Shown here: positions 36,745 through 48,100 of the stretch, piece after piece | Position numbering within the stretch: position 1 is the stretch's first letter | Layout of the letters: the number at the start of each line of letters is the position of its first letter | Assembly (NCBI GenBank): GCA_032209605.1 | Contig: JASFXZ010000016.1 | Location: 14,012,001 to 14,076,000, forward strand | Length of the DNA stretch: 64,000 nt | Origin: Mactromeris polynyma | Taxonomy: Eukaryota; Mollusca; Bivalvia; Venerida; Mactridae | Reading direction: 5' to 3' | Made by a program: the position numbers and the translations under genes | Notes under the pieces: model-generated | Database searches by the model: none | What the model was told of the DNA's origin: nothing | Seen by the model: the letters and a program-made list of their open reading frames with translations, nothing else

Positions 36745-36990
36745 TCCACGCCATTAATAACGCAACTAATTGTTGTCCGCGTCGGCACGGTGACATTATA
36801 AGGAAATAATTATATTTTGAATCTGAAAGATAATTTCCTACACTTAATCAATTATTAAATATGAATACTAGAGCCATAGTTAGATTTCTTTTTGACGAAT
36901 GATTTACACATTTGTAACAATAAAACGTATTAAACACTTTGTACAAAATGAAGGCTTAAGCGATATAGTTGCGTTTTTAATGGCGTTAAG
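36745..36990 (+). mobile_element. MITE with CGCCATTAAAAACGCAACT ends, full copy
   Basis: The left end CGCCATTAATAACGCAACT and right end AGTTGCGTTTTTAATGGCG are inverted. The interior contains TGTCCGCGTCGGCACGGTGA and ACAATAAAACG. Relatives: 41165-41260 (fragment), 43205-43450 (inverted) and 55600-55802 (right end lost). Confidence 0.85.
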
Positions 36991-37466
36991 TATATATTGT
37001 TGTTAACTTGAATATATTAGGATAAAAATTTGATTATATAATCAATGGTAGATATTGTTATCATTTCGTATGAGTTTATATAGGACTAAACAAGAAGGGA
37101 ACTCTTGCAAGCAATATAAAATACAGTTGATTCTGTCTGTTGGCATATATAAATTCATAGGTTCAATCGTCGTGTCTCTAAACCAAAGCTGGTCATCTTT
37201 GGGGGATTTTTTTTGAGAATGGTACAACTTCAAATATAACAGAACAAGTATTCACTTGTGGAAGTATTTCCTAAATTTAATTTTCGTACAAATATAACTA
37301 CATGTTTCGTTAAATATTCTTTTGATTTTATTCTTCAAGTTATATTATGCACAATTTTTCTGTTCATTGTATATATATTCTGAAAAATATACTTTATAAT
37401 AGTTCAAACATTGATAAATTTGCATTTTCAAAGAATACACTAATGATGTATTCCTCTGTATTTGTC

Positions 37467-37641
37467 GAAAAAAGCTTGTTTTATCACAAAATTTCCGTTT
37501 TGAAAAAAGCTTGTTTTATCACAAAATTTCCGTTTTGAAAAAAGCTTGTTTTATCACAAAATTTCCGTTTTGAAAAAAGCTTGTTTTATCACAAAATTTC
37601 CATTTTGAAAAAAGCTTGTTTTATCACAAAATTTCCGTTTT
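37467..37641 (+). repeat. 35-bp tandem repeat (5 units)
   Basis: Units are GAAAAAAGCTTGTTTTATCA followed by CAAAATTTCCGTTTT, nearly identical to each other. Confidence 0.95.
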
Positions 37642-37699
37642 GTTTTACAAGCGGGTATGTTGCAAGTTTTGTCTCTTTGTAATATGATAAAACAAGATT

Positions 37700-38090
37700 G
37701 TTATGCCCCCCTTCGAAGAAGAGGGGGCATTTTGCTTTGCACATGTCGGTCGGTAACCTTATTGTTTCCGATCATTAACTCTAGAACCCCTTGATCTATT
37801 AGTCCTCAATCTTAGTCTAAACATTCATCTTGGGTAGCAGAGAAATCCTATTGATTTTTGGGTCTCAGGGTCAAAGGTCTCAAAGGGGTCAGTTGTTTAC
37901 AAACCGTGTCCGATCAATAACTAAACCATGAGGGTGCATTATGTTATACAAACATCTCTTGTTTAATTTGGTTATTCTTAGCAATGGTTCTTATTCAGGG
38001 TTTCCATTTAACCATGTGACCCCTGGAATATCCAAAAATCCATTGGCTGAAGGGTCAATTTTACAAACTCGGTTGAGTTGGCTCTTTTGA
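37700..38090. repeat. Dispersed-repeat fragments
   Basis: 37702-37740 is a TATGCCCCCC...GAGGGGGCATT palindrome followed by ATGTCGGTCGG and CCGATCATTAACTCTAGAAC, the same type as 24593-24800. 37998-38080 resembles the CAGGGGTTCCA element at 29724. Confidence 0.55.
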
Positions 38091-39990
38091 CCTGTGTAGA
38101 ATTACGTGAATATTAGACAGTGGCGGAGAAATACATTATTTCGCATACAGTATAAATGTTTGTGTGAATGCATAATTTGTATGTCTGTGATTTCATATCA
38201 ATATATTTGCTTGTTTACCATTCTAACAAGATTATGTACACATGTTGTCTAGATGAATTTGTGTATCTGTGTATAGAAATGGAACCGAACATTTTTTATA
38301 GAAAAATATCTGAAATAAAAAAATAATAAAAAATGATATATTGATTTTTGTTATTTTTGTGGCAAGTGAGTTATATCGTTTGATATTTTAGGTGTGGACA
38401 ATCTTAATGATAAAAGACCTCTCAACAAAATTGGAATAAATATTTTTAACCATAATTTAACATATTTTTTAATTAAATACCTTCTAGTGTGTAGCGTTCC
38501 CTGTAGCAACTTATTCTCTCTCTTTTAATAAACACGTCATTGAGGGTTTACGATAAATAGGAAGAATGAAGCCGAACAGGAAATGGCACACACTGCGGGA
38601 CACTGCCATCCCCAATCAATCACATGGAGTCATGAAACATGCTCATACATTGAATCCACCAATCTCCTACGCAGTGATCTCCCCTTATAGTTTTCGGAGA
38701 TCTCTGCCATCACAAACTTTTCGTCCAGATTTTTGACGAAATATATTTTTCATTTGTTTAATTTTAGATGACAATTTTATATCTATATATCTTACTTTCA
38801 AACATATAACATGTTTGGTGGTATGAAAAGTTAAAAAAACAACAATATTTAAAAAATATTTAAAAATAACCAACCATCGTCACGTGAGTTTCTTCTTCGG
38901 ATCCGCCATTTTGTCCAACCAACCATCATCACGTGACTTTTGTGATGGTAGTGGTTATTGCTGTACTGCAAGGGAAGATAACCGCTGCGTGACGTTTGTG
39001 AATCCACTACAAGGGGTACAGGGACACAACACTAACATGTAAATGATCGGTGAATATAAAGAATACTGCCTTAATAATAATGTAATAATAGATCTAATAA
39101 ATTCTTTATTTTCAGAGGGTAACATATAAAGGTGAAACAATACATTTGTACTCCTGACTAACAACACGACAATACAATACAAACAAAAAAGCATTCGCAC
39201 ACGCACAGACAGTGAAGTGTTCATGTACAACTTGTTTTAGCATCAGGATGGCTGACAATATTTACTTTCAAATTTTAATTCACTCATCGACAGACACTCA
39301 AATAAAATATTATAAATTTAAAAGCAACCATTAACTTTAAAAGCATAGTGCAATAATTCAGTAAATGTCAATTGGAGGAATAAAAGTTATATGAAATAAT
39401 GTGCATGATTAATTCTAATATTCTAATAAGTTGCATGCGTGTGATCTGAAGTTCTGAAGCGGTGGTTCCGAGCATAACATCAATGTGCCGGCTGAATATT
39501 GTGACTCATTATTATTGTGATACTAACGATTACTTGATTCATGTGTAAATTCTAAATTCATCTCTATATGTACATTAATTTATATCACACTTTAATAATA
39601 TTAATTGAGTCATCACGTTTTTATCATAAAAAACAAATAGGGCCACTTTTGGATCAGGAAATTGTCAATTATGTATGTATATCAAAACGTATGATGTCGT
39701 AAGAATGTACTTTATAAGTACTCTACTACACGATTTTGGTACAGTTTATAACTGTTTTACAAGTATTCAATCAACAAAGAGTCTTTGTTGCCATGAGGCA
39801 CTGGCCAATGTGATGTCAATGTTGTACCAATGTTCTCTTATTGAAAGTAATGACAATGCCAAAGCGAACTATCCTTTCTGATTTCACACAACTTTTCTAA
39901 GGCAGCTTTTTCTCAAGTTGAACACGCTTACTTACAGTGTACGGTTTAATTATTTGGGTAATGGCAGGATAGGTGTGAGATTCGGGGCAT
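38091..39990. other. Intergenic, no gene identified
   Basis: AT-rich sequence with only short, unconvincing frames. The GC content rises briefly near 38880-39010, where two E-boxes lie (listed separately). Confidence 0.5.
38880..38936. promoter_or_regulatory. Paired TCACGTGA E-boxes
   Basis: TCACGTGA occurs at 38880-38887 and 38929-38936, each preceded by AACCAACCATC(G/A). A CCGCCATTTTG block lies between. This could be a promoter of an unrecognised transcript or simply a local duplication. Confidence 0.35.
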
Positions 39991-39997
39991 CCCCAAA

Positions 39998-40155
39998 TTA
40001 GGGTCAATCCGCCAGTGGCATTTTTGTCACGGACCGTTCCATGTCGGTACACCTACATGTATATGCATGTCTGAAATTAGGGTCAATCCGCCAGTGGCAT
40101 TTTTGTCACGGACCGTTCCATGGCGGTACGCCTACATGTATATGCATGTCTGGTG
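39998..40155 (+). repeat. ~77-bp tandem duplication
   Basis: AATTAGGGTCAATCCGCCAG through TACATGTATATGCATGTCTG occurs twice in a row with two or three differences. Confidence 0.9.
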
Positions 40156-40192
40156 CCCATTTTTCCTAGGTATTTGTTTACAATTAAATGAG

Positions 40193-40395
40193 CAACCTCT
40201 TCTGTAAGTGACGTCATTTCAAGACAACGCAACGTGTGATGTCAGTGTTTTCAATCAGGAAACACTATCTACTCCATATGACCACTTCGTGTTCATATTG
40301 AAACATGTACGGCAAATATTGCTTACTGTCAGTACATGGTGACGTCACATGTGACATGTATGGATATGACTGAAGTCACTAAAAGAAGAAAATCG
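40193..40395. mobile_element. MITE carrying TGACGTCA sites, copy 1
   Basis: It begins AACCTCTTCTGTAAGTGACG. TGACGTCA (CRE/ATF palindrome) lies at 40209-40216 and 40340-40347. The interior has GGAAACACTATCTACTCCAT. Copies are at 40875-41085 and, inverted, 42568-42750. Confidence 0.75.
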
Positions 40396-40840
40396 TACAG
40401 CGGCGCTCATATATATTTTTCATACCTCCTTAATTGTGTTTCGGGGATGGCTGTTCATTTTGAATATCATATGTCGTAGATGAGGAATATTATACTGCAG
40501 TAATAGTATTTCAAGTAAGTATAAAACTAGTTAATATATTCCATATGCTTACTGTTAAACTCAAAGTGAGACGTCTTGAAAATTTATGTTCAGACCAATG
40601 TCAAAAGAGGCATTTTGTAAAGCCGTGCTTTGGTTTCATATATCAACTACATTGTATATGGCATTTAGTGTGCATTTAACAGTTTGAAATACAACAAGTA
40701 AACAATAACTGTAAGATAATATTAATACGAAGAACATGAGTAAAAAAATATGGGACCATTCTTTGCACCCCTATTCCCATACATGTTTACTCTTGCACCT
40801 TCTCAGTGCCTCATGTGTTTTACACTGTTGTTTTCTTAAG

Positions 40841-40860
40841 GGTCTGTGTGGGGAGGCATT
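40841..40860 (+). repeat. Orphan partial unit of the 37-bp minisatellite
   Basis: The 20 bases GGTCTGTGTGGGGAGGCATT are identical to the left boundary plus first unit of the arrays at 10003 and 21549, 17-30 kb away. Confidence 0.7.
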
Positions 40861-40874
40861 ATCCTCATAATAAT

Positions 40875-41085
40875 TCAAGTGACATCATTTCAAGAAAACG
40901 CAACATGTGATGTCACTATTTGCAAGCAGGAAACACTATTTACTCTATATGGTCACTTCGTTTTCATATTGCCATATTGGGCAAATATTGCTTCAGCACA
41001 TGGTGACGTCACATGTGACATTTTCTGGAAATGACGTCACATTAAGAAGAAGTTGGAAATCGTACAGCGGAACTCAAATCTAAAC
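40875..41085. mobile_element. MITE carrying TGACGTCA sites, copy 2
   Basis: Direct copy of 40193-40395 with TGACGTCA at 41004-41011 and 41032-41039. The left end is diverged. Confidence 0.75.
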
Positions 41086-41164
41086 GAGACACAATCAAAG
41101 CGCTGAAAGCAATGATGTGTATCGGTATTGAACACTGGTTTTGTATTCAACACTTCTAGATTCA

Positions 41165-41260
41165 CCAAAGAGTGATCTTATTATCGAGGTTTTACTGAAT
41201 TGCTTTATAATGTCACCGTGTTGCCAATTAGTAGTTGCGTTATTAATGGTGTGGAGTGTT
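41165..41260 (-). mobile_element. Fragment of the CGCCATTAAAAACGCAACT MITE
   Basis: Contains GCTTTATAATGTCACCGTGT and the end AGTTGCGTTATTAATGGTG. The rest of the element is missing. Confidence 0.6.
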
Positions 41261-42100
41261 CCTAGCGAGCGCCGACGTAGGTGAAATATCTTCATTAATC
41301 AACATAGAACGTGCATTGTGGCGGGTAGAATCAAGGTGTCTTCCTGATATTGCCTAGAAAGCACTTTCTTATGCGGTATCAGGTGGTTTGTGTAGACCTA
41401 AAATTGGCAAAAACAAACTTGCATACAGAGAATAACAGATAATAATCAAAGGACTGAAGGTCGCATCCAAGACTGCACGTTTTACATATTATCGTACTAG
41501 AAATTAATGCGCGACTATTCGGGTAAATTCATTTGCCAAAAACGACACAAATAATCCAAGAAAGCCGTTTATTTCAAGACTAAAGCCATTCTACAATATA
41601 TATATATTCCAGAAAATCAGCCATACTACATATCAAATCTACAATTAACTCAGAGGACGTTACATGTACACTTTTACGCTCAATATGGCGGTACTTTGGG
41701 TAGCCCACACATTTGACAATGAGACACTAAAGCGCCTATAAAACAAATGGATACTCAAAATACTGTTTGCAACATTTACTTTAGAGCATTCACAGTATTG
41801 TTTGGTTTCAAGGTGATCACATGGGAAAGTTTAATTAAATATTCAAGATATTGTAGCGATATAAATGATTGCAGGTTGTATAATTTATATGTTAGGGAGC
41901 TACCCACCTGTCTTATGAAAGTTCGGTGTAGCTCTACCCTGGTATCAGCCTATTCGAAAAATACTACTACAATGGGCAGTCGGGATATCCCTCCATCGTA
42001 AATACGACATGACCCTGGCTGTTTTAGGTGACTTAACGCCCCATAACATAACATAAAGTGTAACCCTTCCCGCTAGATGCTTAAGCAGTATACTACTTAC
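41261..42100. other. Downstream of EGF receptor gene 1; last exon not found
   Basis: Exon 4 of the minus-strand gene ends at 42101 with a donor site, so at least one more exon should lie at lower coordinates. I could not identify it. A GGTGACTTAACGCCCC block near 42030 looks like dispersed repeat. Confidence 0.45.
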
Positions 42101-45100
42101 CAGCGTACATGTTGTTTGTGATTCCTTCAAATTTCAGCGGCTCGTATGACGATGGCTGCATATATGTTGACGGGACAGAAACATTTACAGGTGTTAAGTA
42201 GGACTGGTTTGGGTTTGCTTGTCGATTGGTAATGGTGGAAGGTTGGAGATATCCATTAGAATCGTAGGTGACTGTGTTGGGGATGCTCTCCTGATGATTG
42301 TCATCACTGATGTGGTCATACGTACTCTCTGTGTTTGGTTCATGATAACCTGCATTTGCTTGATTCTGTGACCTTGTATTGTCCGAGTTATTTGTGTCAC
42401 CAGAGCGATGTGAATAAATCACATTTGGTGCGACATTCGGGGGATCCATTGAATTGGTGTTGCGCCTGCAGAATAATCATGGAACGGTTTAATTAAAAAG
42501 GAACAATTTCATGCTAAACAGAGTAATGTTATGCAATGCTAACAATCGGGACACCTCGGCTATTTTTAAAATCTCTTCTTTAAGTGACGTCATTTCCAGA
42601 ACGTCACCATGTACTGACAGTAAACAATATTTGCCCCATATGGAAATATGAAAACGAAGTGACTATATGGAGTAAATATTGTTTTCTGCTTGCATATAGT
42701 GACATCACATGTTGCGTTTTATTGAAAAGACGTCACTTACAGAAGAGGTTGTAAATCCCATAGCAGCGCTCATATAGACATCCGAAGTAACATGGTCGGA
42801 AAATAGTTCCAAAATGTCTGCTGAAGTGTTTGTACTCGTACGTAGTCTGTATGCTAAGTATTTGAGATCTTCTTATTATTAGAAATATGAGGTACACAAA
42901 ACATTCCGAAAATGATGAATTGTGTTTCCCACGTTATGTGTCTTATATTTAACAGTGTAGGAAAACCGCATCACGTACGGAGAGTTTAGGTATACATGTA
43001 TTCATACACGTAATTTCGAGGTCTGTTTCCGGATTGTACGGAAATTGCCGAGATGTATACTGGTCACAATAGCTGTGCCGCCATTTTGTATATTGATATG
43101 GTTCTCTACAAACTGACACAATGTATCCAGTAGCTTTTCAGAAAGCTTGAGAAATATCAGTGACTGGTTGGCACTTTTGATCACTATATTACAATTACTA
43201 GCACAAATATACTTAACGCCATTAAAAACGCAACTATTTCACTTAACCTTCATTTTGCTTTAAGAGTTAAACGCGTTTTATTGTTATAAATATGTTAATC
43301 ATTCATGAAACGAAATCAAACTATGGCTCAAGTATTCATATTTCATGACTGATTAATTATATGGAATTATGTTTGAGAATTAAAATATAATAATTTCTTT
43401 ATAATGTCACCATGTTGACGCGGACAATTTTCAGTATCATTTTAAAGTATATTTTGGACAATAAAGGACAGTTAATAAAAAGCTTAACTGTGCAGACGGA
43501 AGTCCGTGCCGCAATCTGTGAAAGGGTCGTTAACAAAGGTTTTAACTAAATTAATCGTTGTTTCAGAAGAAAATGCCAGTACCTTTTGACAATATATCCA
43601 GCAAGAAAGGCAATGATTAGCAAAGTAACACAGAGTCCAATTCCCAATGCTACATACACATACACGTTGTGATAAGAATTTCCGGCTAGCGTTGCCTTGT
43701 CTGTGTCAACTGGCGTGATGTCGTCTTCAGGTTCAGGTTGGTTTCCTGCAGGTTAATGACGTCATAAAAGCGTGAGAATACGCAGCTACAGGGAACGCCA
43801 CATACACAAGACAGTGTCTTATAAAACTGATCAATATACGAGAGAAAAATTAAGTAGTTACAGAGAACACCACAAAACAAAAATAAACAAGGACAACACC
43901 AACGTAAACCCGAAAAAATATATATTAGACGAAACAACACAATCCCAAATGGGCTGCTCGATAGTTTTAAGATACCCCATGTAACACATCCTGTTAGTTC
44001 CAGAGCAAAAGTTAATGCCTACAAAGTCCCGAACATAATCCCCTAAGACATTGTAATAAGTCATATCCTGCCATAACAAGTACGGTTTACAGATATAACT
44101 TCATTTAGTCTCAAAACATTAGTGTCCGGCGTGCAGTAAAAAACAGGTGTGAACATATCAAGTATTGGTTTAATTAACATCTTATTTGCAGTTGTTCTCA
44201 TTATGTCTTCCTTTTGAACTTGTTAATTAATTTCACCAATAACTGATCAAAGTAACAACTGTTATGAATTTTGCGAATTTTACATAACAGATCTCCATAA
44301 AATTTGGGTTTAGTAATTCCTGTCTCTAATATAGATTTGACAGTAGTGCCATATTTAAAAAATAATATCGGTATATTTATGGCAAAACTTACAAAACGTC
44401 TTACATAATTTATGATAACGATAGCCTTGTTTTAGCAGTTTACCTGTTAGTAGAAGGTTACGCTTATTAAAGTCCTCTATATTTGTATTTGTTCTCAGAA
44501 ATCTTACAAGTTGAGATATATATATCCCATAGGTTGTGTTCCTCGGTATATCACTAATGAGCCAGGGGAAGTTTATAATCTCAAAGTCATAATCATCTCA
44601 TTTATCTTTTTTTTTAGTAGTAATAATACCATTTTCTATAGAAATGTCCAAGTCAAGAAACGAGACATGTGTATCCAATGTGTTAGCTTTCGATAGGTGT
44701 AGTTCTGTTGGATATATATTATATATCATGGTTGGAAAAAACTCATTATCAATATTTAAAATATCGTCTAAATAACGGGAGGTATTATTGAAAGCGTCAA
44801 TTACATCCATCTGATTTTCTTTGGATGAGGATAACATAAAGTCAGAATAAGAACAAGTCGGCTATAAGTGGAGCACAGTTAGTTCCCATAGGAATACCAA
44901 CTTTCTGTTGAAACATTGAGTTATCAAATTGAATGAAGATGATATTTAGTAAAATATTAAGAGCTTCACAGACGTCCTCACATGTCCAGATGGTAAAGTT
45001 ATTGAACTTATTAGAAGTAAAAAAAGCCCTTTCATCATTGCAGGCCAAATATACATGTTGATTGCTACCAAATGTTTTTTTCAATTAAATGTGTAAGTTT

Positions 45101-48100
45101 GGTTTTAATTAACCATGAGGAAGTGAAGTATAAAGAGTGGAGAAATCATAGGTAGAGAGATATGTGTTGCTCCAAAATGTAAAGATTGAAATTTATTCAA
45201 AACGTCCGTAGAATTGTTTATGCCCCAGTAAAGGTTTAAACTGGAATTTCAAAAGTTTTATTGCAATATTTAACAACTTCAGCTTTAATAGCTGTTAAGT
45301 TCCCCTTTCTCCATGTGCAGTTCCTTTACTTGATATAATATTAATGATCTTTTCTCTCCCTCCCACCTTTCGGTCTATGATTACTGACTTTCTTGGTGTG
45401 TTCTGTGTTATTTTCCATCCACAAAACTCCCCCCCCCCTTGTTGTCACCGTGAATTCTCCTTAGTTGTTCTTTATGGTCGGCGAGAGACCATTCATTGTA
45501 CCCCTATTCCTTACATGTTTACCCTTGCACCTCTTAAGCGAGGATTTCTGCTTTCATTTTTGTCGTTAATTAAGCATTACAACATTAAGCGAGCATTTAA
45601 TTTCGCGGACATATCGATCTTGCAAAAATAGCGAAAAAGAATATAAATCCAATACAAGCGAAGTAAACTAGTGATTACAAAACTAGAAAAGCCGGTTCAA
45701 AACTTACGTCCAGTTGTAGGTTTTATTCTAACACATTTGTCGTCTTCGAGGATGAATCTAGATTGACAAGTTATACACGAGCTCCTGGTAGATGAACAAG
45801 TCCCACAATGTGGTATTGAACAATCATGTTCGCATGTAACCCCATACTTTCCATCGACACACTCGGTGCATTTATACCTATCAGTACATCGGTTACAGCC
45901 TTCCGGACAACGAATACATAAACTAGTTCCATGCGGGTAATATCCTGGTCCACAAGAATCACAGCTTATATAGTTAGAACATTTGGAACAACCCACTATG
46001 CATTTTCTGCATTCAACAATTCCCCTGTAATCTGTTACACCATGAAATCCGTCCTTGCAGCCATTTGTGCATTTGTGTACGTCGCATAATCCATCAGCAC
46101 AAATATCACAACTGATTTGACAACTGTTGCCGTACAAACCTTCTGGACATTCCTTACAAATTCCTGTTCTGTCATCACACTCATTGGTAGCACACGTGGT
46201 TGGGCAATCCCTCTGGCACACGCTGTATTGTCGATCATCCCAGTATATGGGCTTACACCTTGTACAGTGATCACGTGCTGTACATGTAAGACATCTTGAA
46301 TGACAGGCTGTAAAGTATAAATTGAATTGATAAAATGAATCAAGTACAGTTCGACCTCGTTAAATCAAATTCATCGGTCCGAAATTTGGTTTCGAATAAT
46401 ACATGGTTTCGAATAGCTCATTTTAATTCGACGTGCATTAGAAGATTAATCGGGACCTGACATGTATTTCGGATGATACCGAGTATTCGGATATAATTTT
46501 TTCGAATAAACGAGGTTTGGCTGTAGTTTAATTGGATAACCCACATACACACTGTACCATCAACTGAAATGCACGAAGAAACATGAACGTATAAGCAAGT
46601 GCAGTAAAACCTCATTAATAAGACCACCCTTTGGATCGCAGAAAACTGGTCTTCTTTTTGAGGTGTTCTTGATATTAAGGTTGAATAACAAACAGAACGG
46701 TGAGAGTGGTGTTGAAAACCGTGTTCTTAATTTTTAGATGGGGTCATATTATTGAGGTGGTCTTTAAGTGAGGTTTTACTGTACAATGGTACAGTGGGGG
46801 GCAGAAACAATGTGTTTGTTTGGTTTCATCGGGTCTCAGTCAAACACGGCGGCCAGTTGACGCAGTAACCACTTTTCCTGGAATTAATTATCAACCAGTG
46901 CTAACTTACACCTCAGTAAGCAACTGACAACTGACAAAACCGTGGCCAATGTCAAGGAAGAACATAACCTGACCAACCCGGGAATCGAACCCGGATCCAC
47001 TAAGTGACAGTCTATCGCTCTACCAACTGAGCAAACCGGCACAAACACAAATGATGGGTAAAGTTAGGAGTATCGTAGGAAAACCTGGTGGTGTCATGTC
47101 AAATTCATGAAGTTGAAATCGTTATTCATGAAGTTGAAATCGTTATTCATGAAGTTGAAATCGCAAATTCATGAAGTTGAAATCGCAAATTCATGAAGTT
47201 GAAATCGTTATTCATGAAGTTGAAATCGCAAATTCATGAAGTTGAAATCGCAAATTCATGAAGTTGAAATCGTTATTCATGAAGTTGAAATCGCAAATTC
47301 ATGAAGTTGAAATCGTTATTCATGAAGTTGAAATCGTTATTCATGAAGTTGAAATCGCAAATTCATGAAGTTGAAATCGCAAATTCATGAAGTTGAAATC
47401 GCAAATTCATGAAGTTGAAATCGCAAATTCATGAAGTTGAAATCGTTATTCATGAAGTTGAAATCGCAAATTCATGAAGTTGAAATCGTTATTCATGAAG
47501 TTGAAATCGTTATTCATGAAGTTGAAATCGCAAATTCATGAAGTTGAAATCGCAAATTCATGAAGTTGAAATCGCAAATTCATGAAGTTGAAATCGCAAA
47601 TTCATGAAGTTGAAATCGCAAATTCATGAAGTTGAAATCGTTATTCATGAAGTTGAAATCGCAAATTCATGAAGTTGAAATCGCAAATTCATGAAGTTGA
47701 AATCGTTATTCATGAAGTTGAAATCGTTATTCATGAAGTTGAAATCGCAAATTCATGAAGTTGAAATCGCAAATTCATGAAGTTGAAATCGTTATTCATG
47801 AAGTTGAAATCGCAAATTCATGAAGTTGAAATCGCAAATTCATGAAGTTGAAATCGCAAATTCATGAAGTTGAAATCGCAAATTCATGAAGTTGAAATCG
47901 TTATTCATGAAGTTGAAATCGCAAATTCATGAAGTTGAAATCGCAAATTCATGAAGTTGAAATCGCAAATTCATGAAGTTGAAATCGCAAATTCATGAAG
48001 TTGAAATCGCAAATTCATGAAGTTGAAATCGCAAATTCATGAAGTTGAAATCGCAAATTCATGAAGTTGAAATCGCAAATTCATGAAGTTGAAATCGCAA

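Noticed and set aside
44598..45084. Two separate small minus-strand genes
   Set aside because: They are adjacent pieces of one reverse transcriptase broken by frameshifts.
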